Positions 8,312-16,861 of a DNA stretch of 64,000 bases are shown here, one piece after another. Made by a program: the position numbers and the translations under genes. Each line of letters begins with the position of its first letter. The stretch's first letter is position 1. The DNA comes from Glutamicibacter soli (GTDB lineage: Bacteria; Actinomycetota; Actinomycetes; Actinomycetales; Micrococcaceae). The DNA lies in the NCBI RefSeq assembly GCF_003309065.1, contig NZ_POAF01000003.1, positions 124,001 to 188,000 on the forward strand, written 5' to 3'. The notes beneath the pieces are model-generated. The model saw nothing but the letters and a program-made list of their open reading frames with translations, did not search any database and was not told where the DNA came from.

Positions 8312-9376
8312 ATGACCGACTACCGCTCTTTCGACCGCACACAACTGATTTCCCGCTACGGCCAGTTGACGTCACCCGAGCAGGCTTGGGCCTGCATGGA
8401 TATGACTCGTCAGAAACTAATCGACATGATTCACCAGCATGAGCCATTCGAGGAACAGCTTAGGCCCCATTTCCCACCAAACGCGCTGCTGAACCGCCAG
8501 CGCAACGAAATCGGTGCCGAGATGCCCTTCACGCTGGGATCCGAAAAGAAGTTGTACTTCTGCTGGGAGCCTGACGCGATCGGTGCCGCAGCCTACCTCG
8601 ATGTGTCCAGGATGGATCAACGCGTCTGGAATATCGGGGAAGAAATTTCGGCAGGCACCATGGTACTTACCGTCCTTGCCACGACGCCGCCGTTGGTTAT
8701 GGCATTGGAAACTGTGAAATCATTAGAAGGGCGAACCTACGATGTCCGCCGTGAGGCAACATTCGCCCAGCCGATTTCGTTGCTGGACCTCGAACAGCTG
8801 TGCGATTCCGGGCTGCCTCGATCTTCGCAGGCGCTCAATCCCCAGCTCGCGGAGCGCGTTCTCAACGCGTTGACCGGGCTCGTTGAAAATCCGCGCCCGT
8901 TGTACCTCGATGCGGGAGCCTGCGGGGTCGATAGCGAGTCGGAAGCTACAGCCACGGTGCATGCCTTGGCCCTCGCGCAGCGACATGATTCAGAAACCGA
9001 CTACTGCGACGGCTGCCAGACTAATATCAAGGGCAGGAGTACGGTTCACTTCTTCCGCGATCGTCATGTCGATCTGCATTGGGACATCCAGGACCATGTT
9101 GATGACGCAGCGTTGCTATGCGCCGATTGCCACCGGCTGATGCACGCACCCACGCTCAAGCATCTCCAGAGAATGCTCGTTGCCTGCCCGGGCTGCGGAG
9201 CCCGGAATCCGAAGGAATATTTCTGGGGTATGCCGGCCTTCCCGCCTGATGAAGAGGAATACGTCGTTGGCGGCTGCGCCATTCCGAACCCTCCGGTGCC
9301 GAGGTATTCCTGCCGCAACTGCGAACTGAGCTTCGGTGAGCATCCCCATTGGGTGTCGGAACGATTGGCCGACTGA
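8312..9376 (+). CDS. Unrecognised protein with HNH-like zinc site and C-terminal zinc ribbon
   Basis: I do not recognise the family of the first 225 residues of this 354-residue protein. Residues 232-278 hold C232-x2-C235, then C270-x2-C273-H274 and H278 (LCADCHRLMH). This is the C..C / LC..CH...H frame of HNH endonucleases, but the central catalytic His-His pair is not obvious. A separate four-Cys zinc ribbon follows (C292-x2-C295 and C334-x2-C337). The protein could be a nuclease or a structural zinc protein. It starts at ATG 8312, about 80 bp after the P450 remnant, with GGGGAG upstream, and ends before a convergent terminator. No methylase, toxin or defence partner is adjacent. Confidence 0.7.
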   Translation: MTDYRSFDRTQLISRYGQLTSPEQAWACMDMTRQKLIDMIHQHEPFEEQLRPHFPPNALLNRQRNEIGAEMPFTLGSEKKLYFCWEPDAIGAAAYLDVSRMDQRVWNIGEEISAGTMVLTVLATTPPLVMALETVKSLEGRTYDVRREATFAQPISLLDLEQLCDSGLPRSSQALNPQLAERVLNALTGLVENPRPLYLDAGACGVDSESEATATVHALALAQRHDSETDYCDGCQTNIKGRSTVHFFRDRHVDLHWDIQDHVDDAALLCADCHRLMHAPTLKHLQRMLVACPGCGARNPKEYFWGMPAFPPDEEEYVVGGCAIPNPPVPRYSCRNCELSFGEHPHWVSERLAD

Positions 9377-9408
9377 TTCCTAGTCTTGCCCAGTGACATG
9401 CAGACGCA

Positions 9409-9455
9409 AAAAGCCGAGGCCTTCAATCCATTCTTGGATCGAAGGCCTCGGCTTT
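9409..9455. terminator. Bidirectional terminator between the HNH-like gene and lldR
   Basis: A stem of about 20 bp with one mismatch (9409-9430 with 9435-9455), flanked by an A-run on the left and TTT on the right, lies between two convergent genes. Confidence 0.8.
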
Positions 9456-9462
9456 GGTCTTG

Positions 9463-10170
9463 CTATCGGGTTTGCGAGTAGAACCAGTTGATGTGTTCTT
9501 CGAGCAGCTGGGCCGCGCGCTCGCGCTGGTCCGTGGCGAACGCGTGGTGGATCGCCTTGTGCTGGCGGCGCAGCGTGCGCACGATCGGCTGCCAGGACTC
9601 GTCATCCGGGATCGACGCGGCCACGTAGTCGCTGATCGAGTTGCGCAGCGACTCCATCATGGATTCGACCACCGCATTGCCTGCCGTGGAAGCCAGCAGC
9701 ACGTGGAACTCCGCATCGATGCGGTGGAACTCGTCGCGCGAAAGCTGCGGGTCGTCCATGCGCATGATCAGCACGGCGGTGCGGTCCAGGACCTGCTGCG
9801 CGTACACGGTGTCCCGCGGGTGCATCTGCGCGGCCCAGGTTTCCAGCAGGATGCGTGATTCCACGATCTCGCGCACATTGATCCCCTTGGCCGCCACGTG
9901 CAGTCGCAGCGCCTGGGAGATCCCGGCCGACGGCTCGGAAATGATCACCGCGCCGGAGTTCGGGCCCGAACCGGTAGAGGTCCGCACGATCCCCATCACG
10001 TCGAGGATGCGGATCGCGTCGCGCACCGAAGCGCGGGAGATACCGTGCTGCTCGGCCAGGGCCCTCTCACCGGGGAGTTGGTCCCCCAGTGTGAGGACTC
10101 CTGACCGCAGGTCGTTCTCAATTGCGGTGAGAACTACTTGGTAGGCACGTGGAGCTGGATTTACTGACAT
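9463..10170 (-). CDS. lldR: FCD-domain GntR/FadR-family regulator of lactate genes (LldR/LutR-like)
   Basis: Regulator of 235 residues. An N-terminal GntR winged helix (about residues 10-75, with GISRASVRDAIRIL as the recognition helix) is followed by an FCD ligand-binding domain with the His/Asp metal-ligand pattern around EFHRIDAEFH. LldR-type proteins repress lactate genes and let go of DNA when L-lactate binds. It is encoded 28 bp behind the lactate permease on the same strand. The permease/lutA divergent promoter region contains three TGGTnnnACCA sites, the operator type of this family. The lactate role is therefore a strong contextual inference; the symbol reflects that role. Confidence 0.85.
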   Translation of the reverse strand: MSVNPAPRAYQVVLTAIENDLRSGVLTLGDQLPGERALAEQHGISRASVRDAIRILDVMGIVRTSTGSGPNSGAVIISEPSAGISQALRLHVAAKGINVREIVESRILLETWAAQMHPRDTVYAQQVLDRTAVLIMRMDDPQLSRDEFHRIDAEFHVLLASTAGNAVVESMMESLRNSISDYVAASIPDDESWQPIVRTLRRQHKAIHHAFATDQRERAAQLLEEHINWFYSQTR

Positions 10171-10198
10171 CTAGACCCAATTTTAGCCCGGATTCGGG

Positions 10199-11875
10199 CT
10201 ACGGCAGCATCCAGGAGAGGACCGGGGTGGACTGCAGGTAAACCAGCACGCACAGCACCATCAGCATGCCCACGGACCAGCCGGCAACCTTCTTCAGGAT
10301 GACCGACTCCTGGCCTTCCATCTTCACCGCGGTGGCGGCGATGGCCAGGTTCTGCGGGGAGATCAGCTTGCCGACCACGCCGCCGGAAGTATTAGCGGCC
10401 ACCAGCAGGGTCGGATCGATGCCGGCGTTCATGCCGGCGGTCTGCTGCAGCTTGGCGAACAGCGCGTTGGCCGAGGTGTCCGAACCGGTCACCGCGGTGC
10501 CGATCCAGCCCAGGATTGGCGACAGGAAGGCGAAGAACGCTCCGGTGCCGGCAAGCCAGGTGCCAACGGTGATGGTCTGGCCGGACAGGTTCATCACGTA
10601 GGCCAGGCCCAGCACCGACAGGATGGTCAGCGCGGCGTAGCGCATGTTGTAGACGGTGTGCCAGACTTCGGCCATGCCGCGGCCGAAGGTCATCTTGTAC
10701 TTGCCGCCGCCGTCGTTCATCGAGTAGACCAGCGCCACGATGGTGCCGGTGATCAGCAGCAGGGTGCCCGGGGAGGACAGCCAGGAGAAGTTGTAGATGG
10801 TGGAGGACACTGCCTCGCCGTTGGCGTTGACCACAGCTCCATGCAGTCCCGGCCAGCCGAACTTAATGTCGGTGCTGGCAAGCCATGCGGGAATGTCCAC
10901 GCCCAGCTTCCAGAGCTTGGCCACGCCGAAGATCAGGATGACCAGCAGGTAGGGGAACAGCGCCATCCAGGTGTTGGAAGGGTTCAGCTTCTTGCCGTGC
11001 TCGATCGGCAGCGCGGCGGCCTCGGCGGTCAGGATGCGGCCGCGGGCCTCGCCGGCGCCCTTAGGGGTCCAGAAGCGAAGCAGGATCACGGCGGCGGCCA
11101 GGCCGACCAGCGAGGCGACGATGTCGGTCAGCTCGTAGGAGAAGTAGGTGGCGCACAGCCACTGGGCCACGGCGAAGGAGAAACCGATGAACAAGGTGGC
11201 CGGCAGGGTCTGGCGCATGCCGCGCCAGCCGTCGATGACCAGAACCAGGATGGAAGGAACGAACAGTGCCAGGATTGGCGACTGGTGGCCCACCACGGCG
11301 CCGATCTCGGCTGACGGGATGCCGGTCAGCGCACCGGCGGTGGTGATCGGGATGGCCACGGCGCCGAAGGCGACCGGGGCGGTGTTGGCGATCAGCACGG
11401 CGCAGGCGGCGCGCAGCGGGGACAGGCCCAGGGCCAGCAGCATGGTGGCGGTGATGGCCACGGGGGCGCCGAATCCGGCCAGCGCTTCAAGCAGGCCGCC
11501 GAAGCAGAAGGCGATCAGCACTGCCTGGATGCGGACATCGCCGCCGCCAATTACGTCGAAGACGCGGCGCAGGTCGTCGAAGCGCCCTGAGACCACAGTG
11601 ACCTGGTAGAGGAAGATCGCCATGACGACGATCCAGACGATCGGGAAGGCACCGAACACCATGCCCATGACGCCGGAGTTCAGCGCCATGCCCACCGGCA
11701 TATGCCAACCGAAGATGGCAACCAGGATTGCGACGGCCAACGAGCCGAGACCCGCCACGTGGGCCTTGGTTTTAATAACCGCAAGGAGGATGAAAAATGT
11801 CAGCAATGGCACGAGAGCGACCAGAGCCGAGATGGCAACGCTGCCAGCTATGGGATCTGTTGTGGGGGTAAACAC
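10199..11875 (-). CDS. lldP: L-lactate permease
   Basis: Polytopic membrane protein of 558 residues, the usual LctP/LldP length, with about 12-14 hydrophobic segments. It begins MFTPTTDPIAGSVAIS and contains the family-typical stretches LLEALAGFGAPVAITATML and TGSDTSANALFAKLQ. It imports L-lactate (and often D-lactate or glycolate) with protons. The start is GTG at 11875 with AAGGACG upstream. Divergent lutABC encodes the oxidation machinery, and the regulator gene lies immediately downstream. Together they make a complete lactate-uptake and oxidation locus. Confidence 0.93.
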   Translation of the reverse strand: MFTPTTDPIAGSVAISALVALVPLLTFFILLAVIKTKAHVAGLGSLAVAILVAIFGWHMPVGMALNSGVMGMVFGAFPIVWIVVMAIFLYQVTVVSGRFDDLRRVFDVIGGGDVRIQAVLIAFCFGGLLEALAGFGAPVAITATMLLALGLSPLRAACAVLIANTAPVAFGAVAIPITTAGALTGIPSAEIGAVVGHQSPILALFVPSILVLVIDGWRGMRQTLPATLFIGFSFAVAQWLCATYFSYELTDIVASLVGLAAAVILLRFWTPKGAGEARGRILTAEAAALPIEHGKKLNPSNTWMALFPYLLVILIFGVAKLWKLGVDIPAWLASTDIKFGWPGLHGAVVNANGEAVSSTIYNFSWLSSPGTLLLITGTIVALVYSMNDGGGKYKMTFGRGMAEVWHTVYNMRYAALTILSVLGLAYVMNLSGQTITVGTWLAGTGAFFAFLSPILGWIGTAVTGSDTSANALFAKLQQTAGMNAGIDPTLLVAANTSGGVVGKLISPQNLAIAATAVKMEGQESVILKKVAGWSVGMLMVLCVLVYLQSTPVLSWMLP

Positions 11876-11898
11876 GGTGTGGGCGTCCTTACTTGTGA

Positions 11899-11909
11899 TG
11901 GTCTGACCA
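11899..11909. promoter_or_regulatory. LldR-type operator 1
   Basis: TGGTCTGACCA matches the TGGTnnnACCA palindrome bound by FadR/LldR proteins. It lies 24 bp upstream of the lldP start codon. Confidence 0.75.
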
Positions 11910-11913
11910 TACG

Positions 11914-11924
11914 TGGTCCGACCA
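11914..11924. promoter_or_regulatory. LldR-type operator 2
   Basis: TGGTCCGACCA is a second TGGTnnnACCA site, 15 bp start-to-start from operator 1. The two lie on nearly the same DNA face, so side-by-side dimers are possible. Confidence 0.72.
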
Positions 11925-11959
11925 CCAAGTGTACGAGGTGAGAGCCATCACAACAAGTC

Positions 11960-11989
11960 TTGACTATCGAGAAAGTTCCGACGTAGTAT
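11960..11989 (+). promoter_or_regulatory. Probable lutABC promoter
   Basis: TTGACT (11960-11965), an 18-bp spacer and TAGTAT (11984-11989) resemble a vegetative promoter. Operator 3 begins at the last base of the -10 box, so a bound repressor would block initiation. Confidence 0.6.
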
Positions 11990-11999
11990 GGTCAGACCA
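11989..11999. promoter_or_regulatory. LldR-type operator 3
   Basis: TGGTCAGACCA overlaps the end of the lutA -10 element and lies 22 bp before the lutA start codon. It is 75 bp start-to-start from operator 2, which leaves room for a repression loop between the divergent promoters. Confidence 0.75.
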
Positions 12000-12021
12000 C
12001 ACTTCGAAAGAGATATTTAGT

Positions 12022-12786
12022 ATGCGGATCGCTCTCTTTGCCACATGCATCGTCGATGCCATGTACCCCGAAACAGCCAAGTCCACGGTGAAAATCCTGG
12101 AACGCTTGGGTCATGAGGTCATTTTCCCCAAGGCGCAGGCCTGCTGTGGGCAAATGCACATGAATTCCGGATACATGCCCGAAGCCCTGCCGGTGGTTGA
12201 AAACCATATCAATGCCTTTGACACCGACGACTACGACGTTGCCGTGGCCCCTTCCGGCTCCTGCGTCGCCTCGGTCAAGCACCAGCACCCCTACCTCGCC
12301 GAGCGCTTGGGCAAGCCGGAGCTGAAGGAACGCGCAGTGGCCGTTGGCAAGCGCACCTACGAGCTCTCGCAGCTGCTGGTCGACGTCCTGGGAATCACCG
12401 ATGCCGCGAAGCAGCTGGGCAGCTACTTCCCCGAGACCATCACCTACCACCCGTCCTGCCACGGCATGCGCTCGCTGCAGCTCGGCGACCGCCAGCTCGA
12501 CCTGCTCAAGACCGTCGGCGGCATCACCGTGAACGAGCTTCCGGAGGCCGACCAGTGCTGCGGCTTCGGCGGCACCTTCTCGATCAAGAACGCCGACGTC
12601 TCCTCCGCCATGCTCGAGGACAAGGTGAAGAACATCTGCTCCACCGGCGCTTCGGCCTGCTCGGGCGGCGACGCTTCCTGCCTGATGCACATCGGCGGCG
12701 GCCTGTCCCGCACCGGCGCCAAGCCAAAGACCCTGCACCTGGCCGACATCTTGGCCAGCACCATGGAAGAGACGGTGAAACTGTGA
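12022..12786 (+). CDS. lutA: Lactate utilization protein A (CCG-domain Fe-S oxidoreductase)
   Basis: First subunit of the LutABC L-lactate oxidase complex, which converts lactate to pyruvate. It has 254 residues from ATG 12022, preceded by an AAAGAGA ribosome site. Longer readings of the frame run into the operator region and are rejected. It has the two cysteine-rich CCG modules of the family: QACCGQMHMNSGY early, and PSCHG with QCCGFGGTFS late. These bind iron-sulfur clusters in heterodisulfide-reductase-like proteins. The stop overlaps the lutB GTG start by 4 bases, so the two are translationally coupled. Expression should be induced by lactate through the three upstream operators. Confidence 0.9.
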   Translation: MRIALFATCIVDAMYPETAKSTVKILERLGHEVIFPKAQACCGQMHMNSGYMPEALPVVENHINAFDTDDYDVAVAPSGSCVASVKHQHPYLAERLGKPELKERAVAVGKRTYELSQLLVDVLGITDAAKQLGSYFPETITYHPSCHGMRSLQLGDRQLDLLKTVGGITVNELPEADQCCGFGGTFSIKNADVSSAMLEDKVKNICSTGASACSGGDASCLMHIGGGLSRTGAKPKTLHLADILASTMEETVKL

Positions 12787-14255
12787 GCCAGGTATTCCTC
12801 GGCATGCCGGCCCCGGGAATGGGCAACCTGTTCGAGCAGGAGCCGTTCCCCCAGGCCGCGCACCGCGAACTGGGCAACACCCAGATGCGCAAGAACCTGC
12901 GCCACGCGACGCACACCATCCGCGACAAGCGCCTGCGCGTGGTCGGCGAACTGCCCGACTGGGAGCAGCTGCGCGATGCCGGCAGCGCCATCAAGAACTC
13001 CTCGATGATCAATCTTGAAGAGCGCCTGCTGGAATTCGAGAAGAACTTCACCGCCCGCGGCGGCGTGGTCCACTGGGCCCGCGACGCGGATGAGGCGAAC
13101 AAGATCGTCACCGACCTGATCAAGGAAACCGGCTCCACCGAGGTCGTCAAGGTCAAGTCCATGGCGACGCAGGAAATCGGCCTGAACGAGCACCTGGAAA
13201 CCCAGGGCATCGAAGCCTTCGAGACCGACCTGGCCGAGCTGATCGTCCAGCTGGGCCACGACAAGCCGAGCCACATCCTGGTCCCGGCCATCCACAAGAA
13301 CCGCACCGAGGTGCGCGACATCTTCCTGAAGGAGATGCCGGTCGTGGATCCGGACCTGACCGACGAGCCGGCCCGGCTCGCGGAGGCCGCCCGCAAGCAC
13401 CTGCGCAAGAAGTTCCTGGCCGCCAAGGTCGCCATCTCCGGCGCGAACTTCGCGCTGGCTGACACCGGAACCCTGGGCGTCGTGGAGTCCGAGGGCAACG
13501 GCCGCATGTGCCTGACCCTTCCCGAAACCCTGATCACCGTCATGGGCATCGAGAAGGTTCTCCCGAAGTGGGAGGACATCGAGGTGTTCATGCAGCTGCT
13601 GCCGCGCTCCTCCACCGGCGAGCGCATGAACCCGTACACCTCGCTGTGGACCGGCGTGAGCGAAGACGACGGACCGCAGAACGTGCACATCGTGCTGCTG
13701 GACAACGGCCGCTCCCGCGTGCTGGCCGACAAGTTCGGGCGCTCCGCGCTGAACTGCATCCGCTGTTCGGCCTGCATGAACGTCTGCCCGGTCTACGAGC
13801 GCACCGGCGGCCACGCCTACGGCTCGACCTACCCTGGTCCGATCGGCGCGATCCTCTCGCCGCTGATGACCGGCATCGAGGCCGAGGACAACGGCTCGCT
13901 GCCGTATGCCTCCTCGCTGTGCGGCGCCTGCTACGAGGCCTGCCCGGTGAAGATCAACATCCCGGAGATCCTGGTGCACCTGCGCGGGGACGACGTGGAC
14001 GCGAACCGTGGCAAGCGCAAGATCCCGACCCAGATGGACCTGCTCATGAAGGGCGGCTCCTGGGCGCTGGGCAAGGGCAAGAACATCGGCCTGCTGGAGA
14101 AGGCGCTGCCGCTGGGCCGTCTGGCCGCCGGCAAGAGCAAGAAGATCAAGAAGCTTCCGGGCATCGCCGCCGGCTGGACCCAGTCCCGCGACATCCCTGC
14201 CCCGCCAAACAAGTCCTTCCGCGACTGGTGGAGCGACGAGAAGGAATCCAAGTGA
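12783..14255 (+). CDS. lutB: Lactate utilization protein B (LUD domain plus two 4Fe-4S clusters)
   Basis: Second subunit of LutABC, 490 residues from the GTG that overlaps the lutA stop (GTGA). The N-terminal two-thirds is the LUD domain shared with LutC. Two ferredoxin-type 4Fe-4S motifs follow: CIRCSACMNVCP near residue 325 and CGACYEACP near residue 380. The clusters presumably relay electrons from lactate toward the respiratory chain. The stop again overlaps the next start (lutC) by 4 bases. An ATG 21 bases inside the gene is an alternative start, but the coupled GTG fits the operon pattern better. Confidence 0.9.
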   Translation: MSQVFLGMPAPGMGNLFEQEPFPQAAHRELGNTQMRKNLRHATHTIRDKRLRVVGELPDWEQLRDAGSAIKNSSMINLEERLLEFEKNFTARGGVVHWARDADEANKIVTDLIKETGSTEVVKVKSMATQEIGLNEHLETQGIEAFETDLAELIVQLGHDKPSHILVPAIHKNRTEVRDIFLKEMPVVDPDLTDEPARLAEAARKHLRKKFLAAKVAISGANFALADTGTLGVVESEGNGRMCLTLPETLITVMGIEKVLPKWEDIEVFMQLLPRSSTGERMNPYTSLWTGVSEDDGPQNVHIVLLDNGRSRVLADKFGRSALNCIRCSACMNVCPVYERTGGHAYGSTYPGPIGAILSPLMTGIEAEDNGSLPYASSLCGACYEACPVKINIPEILVHLRGDDVDANRGKRKIPTQMDLLMKGGSWALGKGKNIGLLEKALPLGRLAAGKSKKIKKLPGIAAGWTQSRDIPAPPNKSFRDWWSDEKESK

Positions 14256-14884
14256 GCGCCAAAGAAGAAATCCTCGGACGCATCCGTTCGGCCCTGGCCG
14301 ACGCCCCGGCCGCCGAAGACATCCCGCGCGAGTACCGCACCAGCTCGGAGATGAGCGAAGAGCAACTCATCGAGATGCTCGTCGACCGCTTGGTCGACTA
14401 CAAGGCCGGCGTGGACGTCATCGACGCCGCGCAGATCCCCGCCCTCGTGGCCGCGAAGCTGGGCCAGGCATCCTCGGTGGTCTACCCGCATGGGCTGGAC
14501 ACCGGCTGGCTGTCCGCGCTGCCGCAGGGCATCGCCCGGCGCATCGACGAGCCGGGCGCCCGGCTGAGTGTCGCCGAGCTGGACGAGACCAGCGCGGTGG
14601 TGACCTCCTCGGCGGTGTCCATCGCCGAATCCGGCACCATCATCCTTGACGGCGAGCCGGACCAGGGCCGCCGCGCGATTTCGCTGGTTCCCGATCACCA
14701 CGTGTGCATCGTGCCGGTCTCCACGATCGTGCAGCTGCTGCCCGAGGCCATGCCCCGCCTGACCGTGACCCGGCCGTTGACGTGGATTTCCGGCCCGTCG
14801 GCCACCAGCGACATCGAGCTCGAACGCGTCGAGGGCGTGCACGGCCCGCGTGTGCTGGACGTTTTGCTGGTGCGCGGTCTGTAG
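14252..14884 (+). CDS. lutC: Lactate utilization protein C (LUD domain)
   Basis: Third LutABC subunit, 210 residues from the GTG overlapping the lutB stop. It consists mainly of the LUD domain, with SSAVSIAESGTIIL in the core and an RPLTWISGPSATSDIEL segment near the end, both typical of LutC/YkgG proteins. It lacks Fe-S cysteines of its own. The domain order and the uninterrupted lutA-lutB-lutC arrangement are as in other Gram-positive bacteria. A strong terminator ends the operon 20 bases after the stop. Confidence 0.9.
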   Translation: MSAKEEILGRIRSALADAPAAEDIPREYRTSSEMSEEQLIEMLVDRLVDYKAGVDVIDAAQIPALVAAKLGQASSVVYPHGLDTGWLSALPQGIARRIDEPGARLSVAELDETSAVVTSSAVSIAESGTIILDGEPDQGRRAISLVPDHHVCIVPVSTIVQLLPEAMPRLTVTRPLTWISGPSATSDIELERVEGVHGPRVLDVLLVRGL

Positions 14885-14904
14885 CCGAATCGTACAAGGC
14901 CATC

Positions 14905-14953
14905 GCAGCCGGTTCCCACTCCTAACCTCCAGGGAACCGGCTGCGAATTTTTA
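14905..14953 (+). terminator. Rho-independent terminator of lutABC
   Basis: A perfect 14-bp GC-rich stem (14905-14918 with 14933-14946) is followed by AATTTTT. Confidence 0.85.
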
Positions 14954-15028
14954 TGCCCGCGGGCTATCTGTTTTGATTGACGAGAAGCTTTTCGCGGCAC
15001 CAAGCGCAGCACGATGGAGGACCGGCAC

Positions 15029-16198
15029 GTGGGCACCAAGGACACACAGCGGGCGGCCCCGCGCGGACTGCCTGACGCCGCCCTGCGGTTCATCGGCTTC
15101 CTGTCCTTCTTCGACCGCTACGGCACCGCACCGATGCTGCTCATGCTGTCGGCCGGAACCGAGCTCTCCTTCGCCCAGGCCGTTGAGCTGATTGCCGCCT
15201 ATGCCTTGCTCTACGCGGTGGGCCAGCCCTTCTGGGGATTGGTCAGCGACAAGTTCGGCAGGCTCACGGTACTGCGCTGCTCGCTGGTCGGCGCCGCGCT
15301 CGGCTCCATTGCCAGCGTGCTGTTCACCGCCTACCTGCCGTTGCTGCTGGCCCGGTCCTTCACCGGCCTGATGTTCGGGGCCATGTATCCCACGCTGCTG
15401 ACCCTGCTCGGAGATACGCGCAAGGGCATTGAACGCGCCCGTGGCCTGTCGGACCTGCAGATCTATTCGTCCCTGGGCACCACGCTGGCGACCCTGGCCG
15501 CGGGACTGCTGGCCGCCTACCTCGATTGGCGGGTGGTCTTCATCCTTCCCGCCCTGGGCGCGGTTGCCGCGCTTGTGTCGCTGCGCGGGGTGCTGGAGCC
15601 GGCCCGCGCACACGCCACGATGAAGCTCGGGGCCGCAGTGCGGCCGTCCAACCTGCTGCTTTATGCGATAGTTTTCGTTGAAGGCGCGCTGCTAATGGGG
15701 TTGCTGACCTATATTGTTCCCGCCTTGCAGCAGTCAGGGGTAGGCGTCGGGCTCTCCGGTCTGCTCGGCTGCGGCTTCGCGCTGGGCGTGATCCTCGGGG
15801 CCCGACTGATGCGGCGGCTGGTGGCCCGATTCTCGCGCACCTGGCTAATCGGTATCGGCGGGGCGGTGCTGTTCCTGAGCTTCGTTCCCTCAGCATTCAT
15901 CCCCTCCCCCGCCTCCTTCACCTTCACCGGGTTTTTCCTCGGTGCGGCGAACGCGATCATGCATTCATCCATGCAGGGCTGGGCCACCGACATTGCCCCT
16001 GAGGCCCGTGCGACAACCGTCTCGCTGTTCGTGTTCTCCCTGTTTTTCGGAGCCTCCACAATGACCTACCTGACCGCGGATCTTGCGGCCGCTGCCGGCT
16101 ACGCACAGATTTTCGGCTACGGGCTTTGGCTCGGGATCGCGCTGGCAATCATCGCCACGCTGGCGCATGCCAGGTGGAGAGCCGCGAATCCCGCCTAG
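15029..16198 (+). CDS. Major facilitator superfamily transporter
   Basis: Twelve-segment membrane transporter of 389 residues. The start is placed at GTG 15029, because GGAGG lies 8 bases upstream and the ATG at 15014 overlaps that ribosome site. The MFS signature between helices 2 and 3 reads GLVSDKFGRLTVLR, and later SDLQIYSSLGTTLATLAAG marks the helix 4-5 region. It is too divergent for a substrate to be named. Efflux of a drug or metabolite is most likely for this size class. It stands alone between the lut terminator and a short DUF4190 gene. Confidence 0.8.
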   Translation: MGTKDTQRAAPRGLPDAALRFIGFLSFFDRYGTAPMLLMLSAGTELSFAQAVELIAAYALLYAVGQPFWGLVSDKFGRLTVLRCSLVGAALGSIASVLFTAYLPLLLARSFTGLMFGAMYPTLLTLLGDTRKGIERARGLSDLQIYSSLGTTLATLAAGLLAAYLDWRVVFILPALGAVAALVSLRGVLEPARAHATMKLGAAVRPSNLLLYAIVFVEGALLMGLLTYIVPALQQSGVGVGLSGLLGCGFALGVILGARLMRRLVARFSRTWLIGIGGAVLFLSFVPSAFIPSPASFTFTGFFLGAANAIMHSSMQGWATDIAPEARATTVSLFVFSLFFGASTMTYLTADLAAAAGYAQIFGYGLWLGIALAIIATLAHARWRAANPA

Positions 16199-16315
16199 CT
16201 GTGCGTGATGAACTTCTCCGGCTCGTGGCGTATTTCCTCGCGTCTGTACGGTGCATCCTCGGGATTTCTTGGTTCAATAGACTTATCAATCGCTTTGAGG
16301 AAAGGCATCGGCCAG

Positions 16316-16741
16316 ATGACCACGCCAAATAACGAACCCAACAATCCCTATTCTTCGGGCGGCAACCAGAACTGGTCGCAGCCAAGTTCCTCGTACCAGC
16401 CGCCGCAATACCAGGCCCCGCAGTACCATGGCCAGAACCAGCAGCATTTGGGCAACCAGCCGGGCTACGGCTATCCCATGGTGCATCCGGAAGGTGCGCA
16501 GCTGGCCCAGACCTCCATGATCCTGGGCATCATTTCCCTGTTCGTCGTGGGGATCGTCCTCGGCCCGATCGCAATTGTTAAGGCGAACAGGGCGGAGCGC
16601 GAATTCAACACTTCAGCCACCGTCGGCAAGGTCACCGGGTGGATTGGCACCATCTTTGGAGCGCTGGGGTTCTTGTACATAATCTTCATAATTCTCGCGG
16701 TCTTCGTATCCTTCCCCGTCGCCGGCGGTTTCGACTACTGA
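16316..16741 (+). CDS. DUF4190-type small membrane protein
   Basis: Protein of 141 residues from ATG 16316, with GAGGAAAGG about 10 bases upstream. The first 60 residues are rich in Gln, Pro, Asn and Tyr (repeats such as YQPPQYQAPQYHGQNQ) and probably lie disordered in the cytoplasm. Two hydrophobic helices follow (SMILGIISLFVVGIVLGPIA and a second near the C-terminus), joined by KANRAEREF. This is the DUF4190 layout, common in actinobacteria and often linked to the cell envelope. No function is assigned. It ends before a convergent terminator shared with the YceI gene. Confidence 0.75.
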   Translation: MTTPNNEPNNPYSSGGNQNWSQPSSSYQPPQYQAPQYHGQNQQHLGNQPGYGYPMVHPEGAQLAQTSMILGIISLFVVGIVLGPIAIVKANRAEREFNTSATVGKVTGWIGTIFGALGFLYIIFIILAVFVSFPVAGGFDY

Positions 16742-16773
16742 TCTCATTCGGCCCGCGCAACCCGATCTAACGA

Positions 16774-16814
16774 CAAAACCTCCGACCCACGCAGTGCGTG
16801 ATTCGGAGGTTTTG
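16774..16814. terminator. Bidirectional terminator between DUF4190 and YceI genes
   Basis: A 12-bp stem CAAAACCTCCGA/TCGGAGGTTTTG (16774-16785 with 16803-16814) has A- and T-rich flanks suited to both strands. Confidence 0.8.
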
Positions 16815-16861
16815 CCGGTATCGGCCCCGTGCCGCCTTCCCCAAGGCGGCAGTCGAGAAAA

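Noticed and set aside
12444-13979. Minus-strand 511-residue frame opposite lutB
   Set aside because: High GC leaves long antisense frames open. The composition is biased, and it lies fully inside the well-supported lutA/lutB genes.
13508-14251. Upstream 248 codons of the long lutC frame
   Set aside because: They overlap lutB out of frame. LutC similarity starts at the GTG that overlaps the lutB stop.
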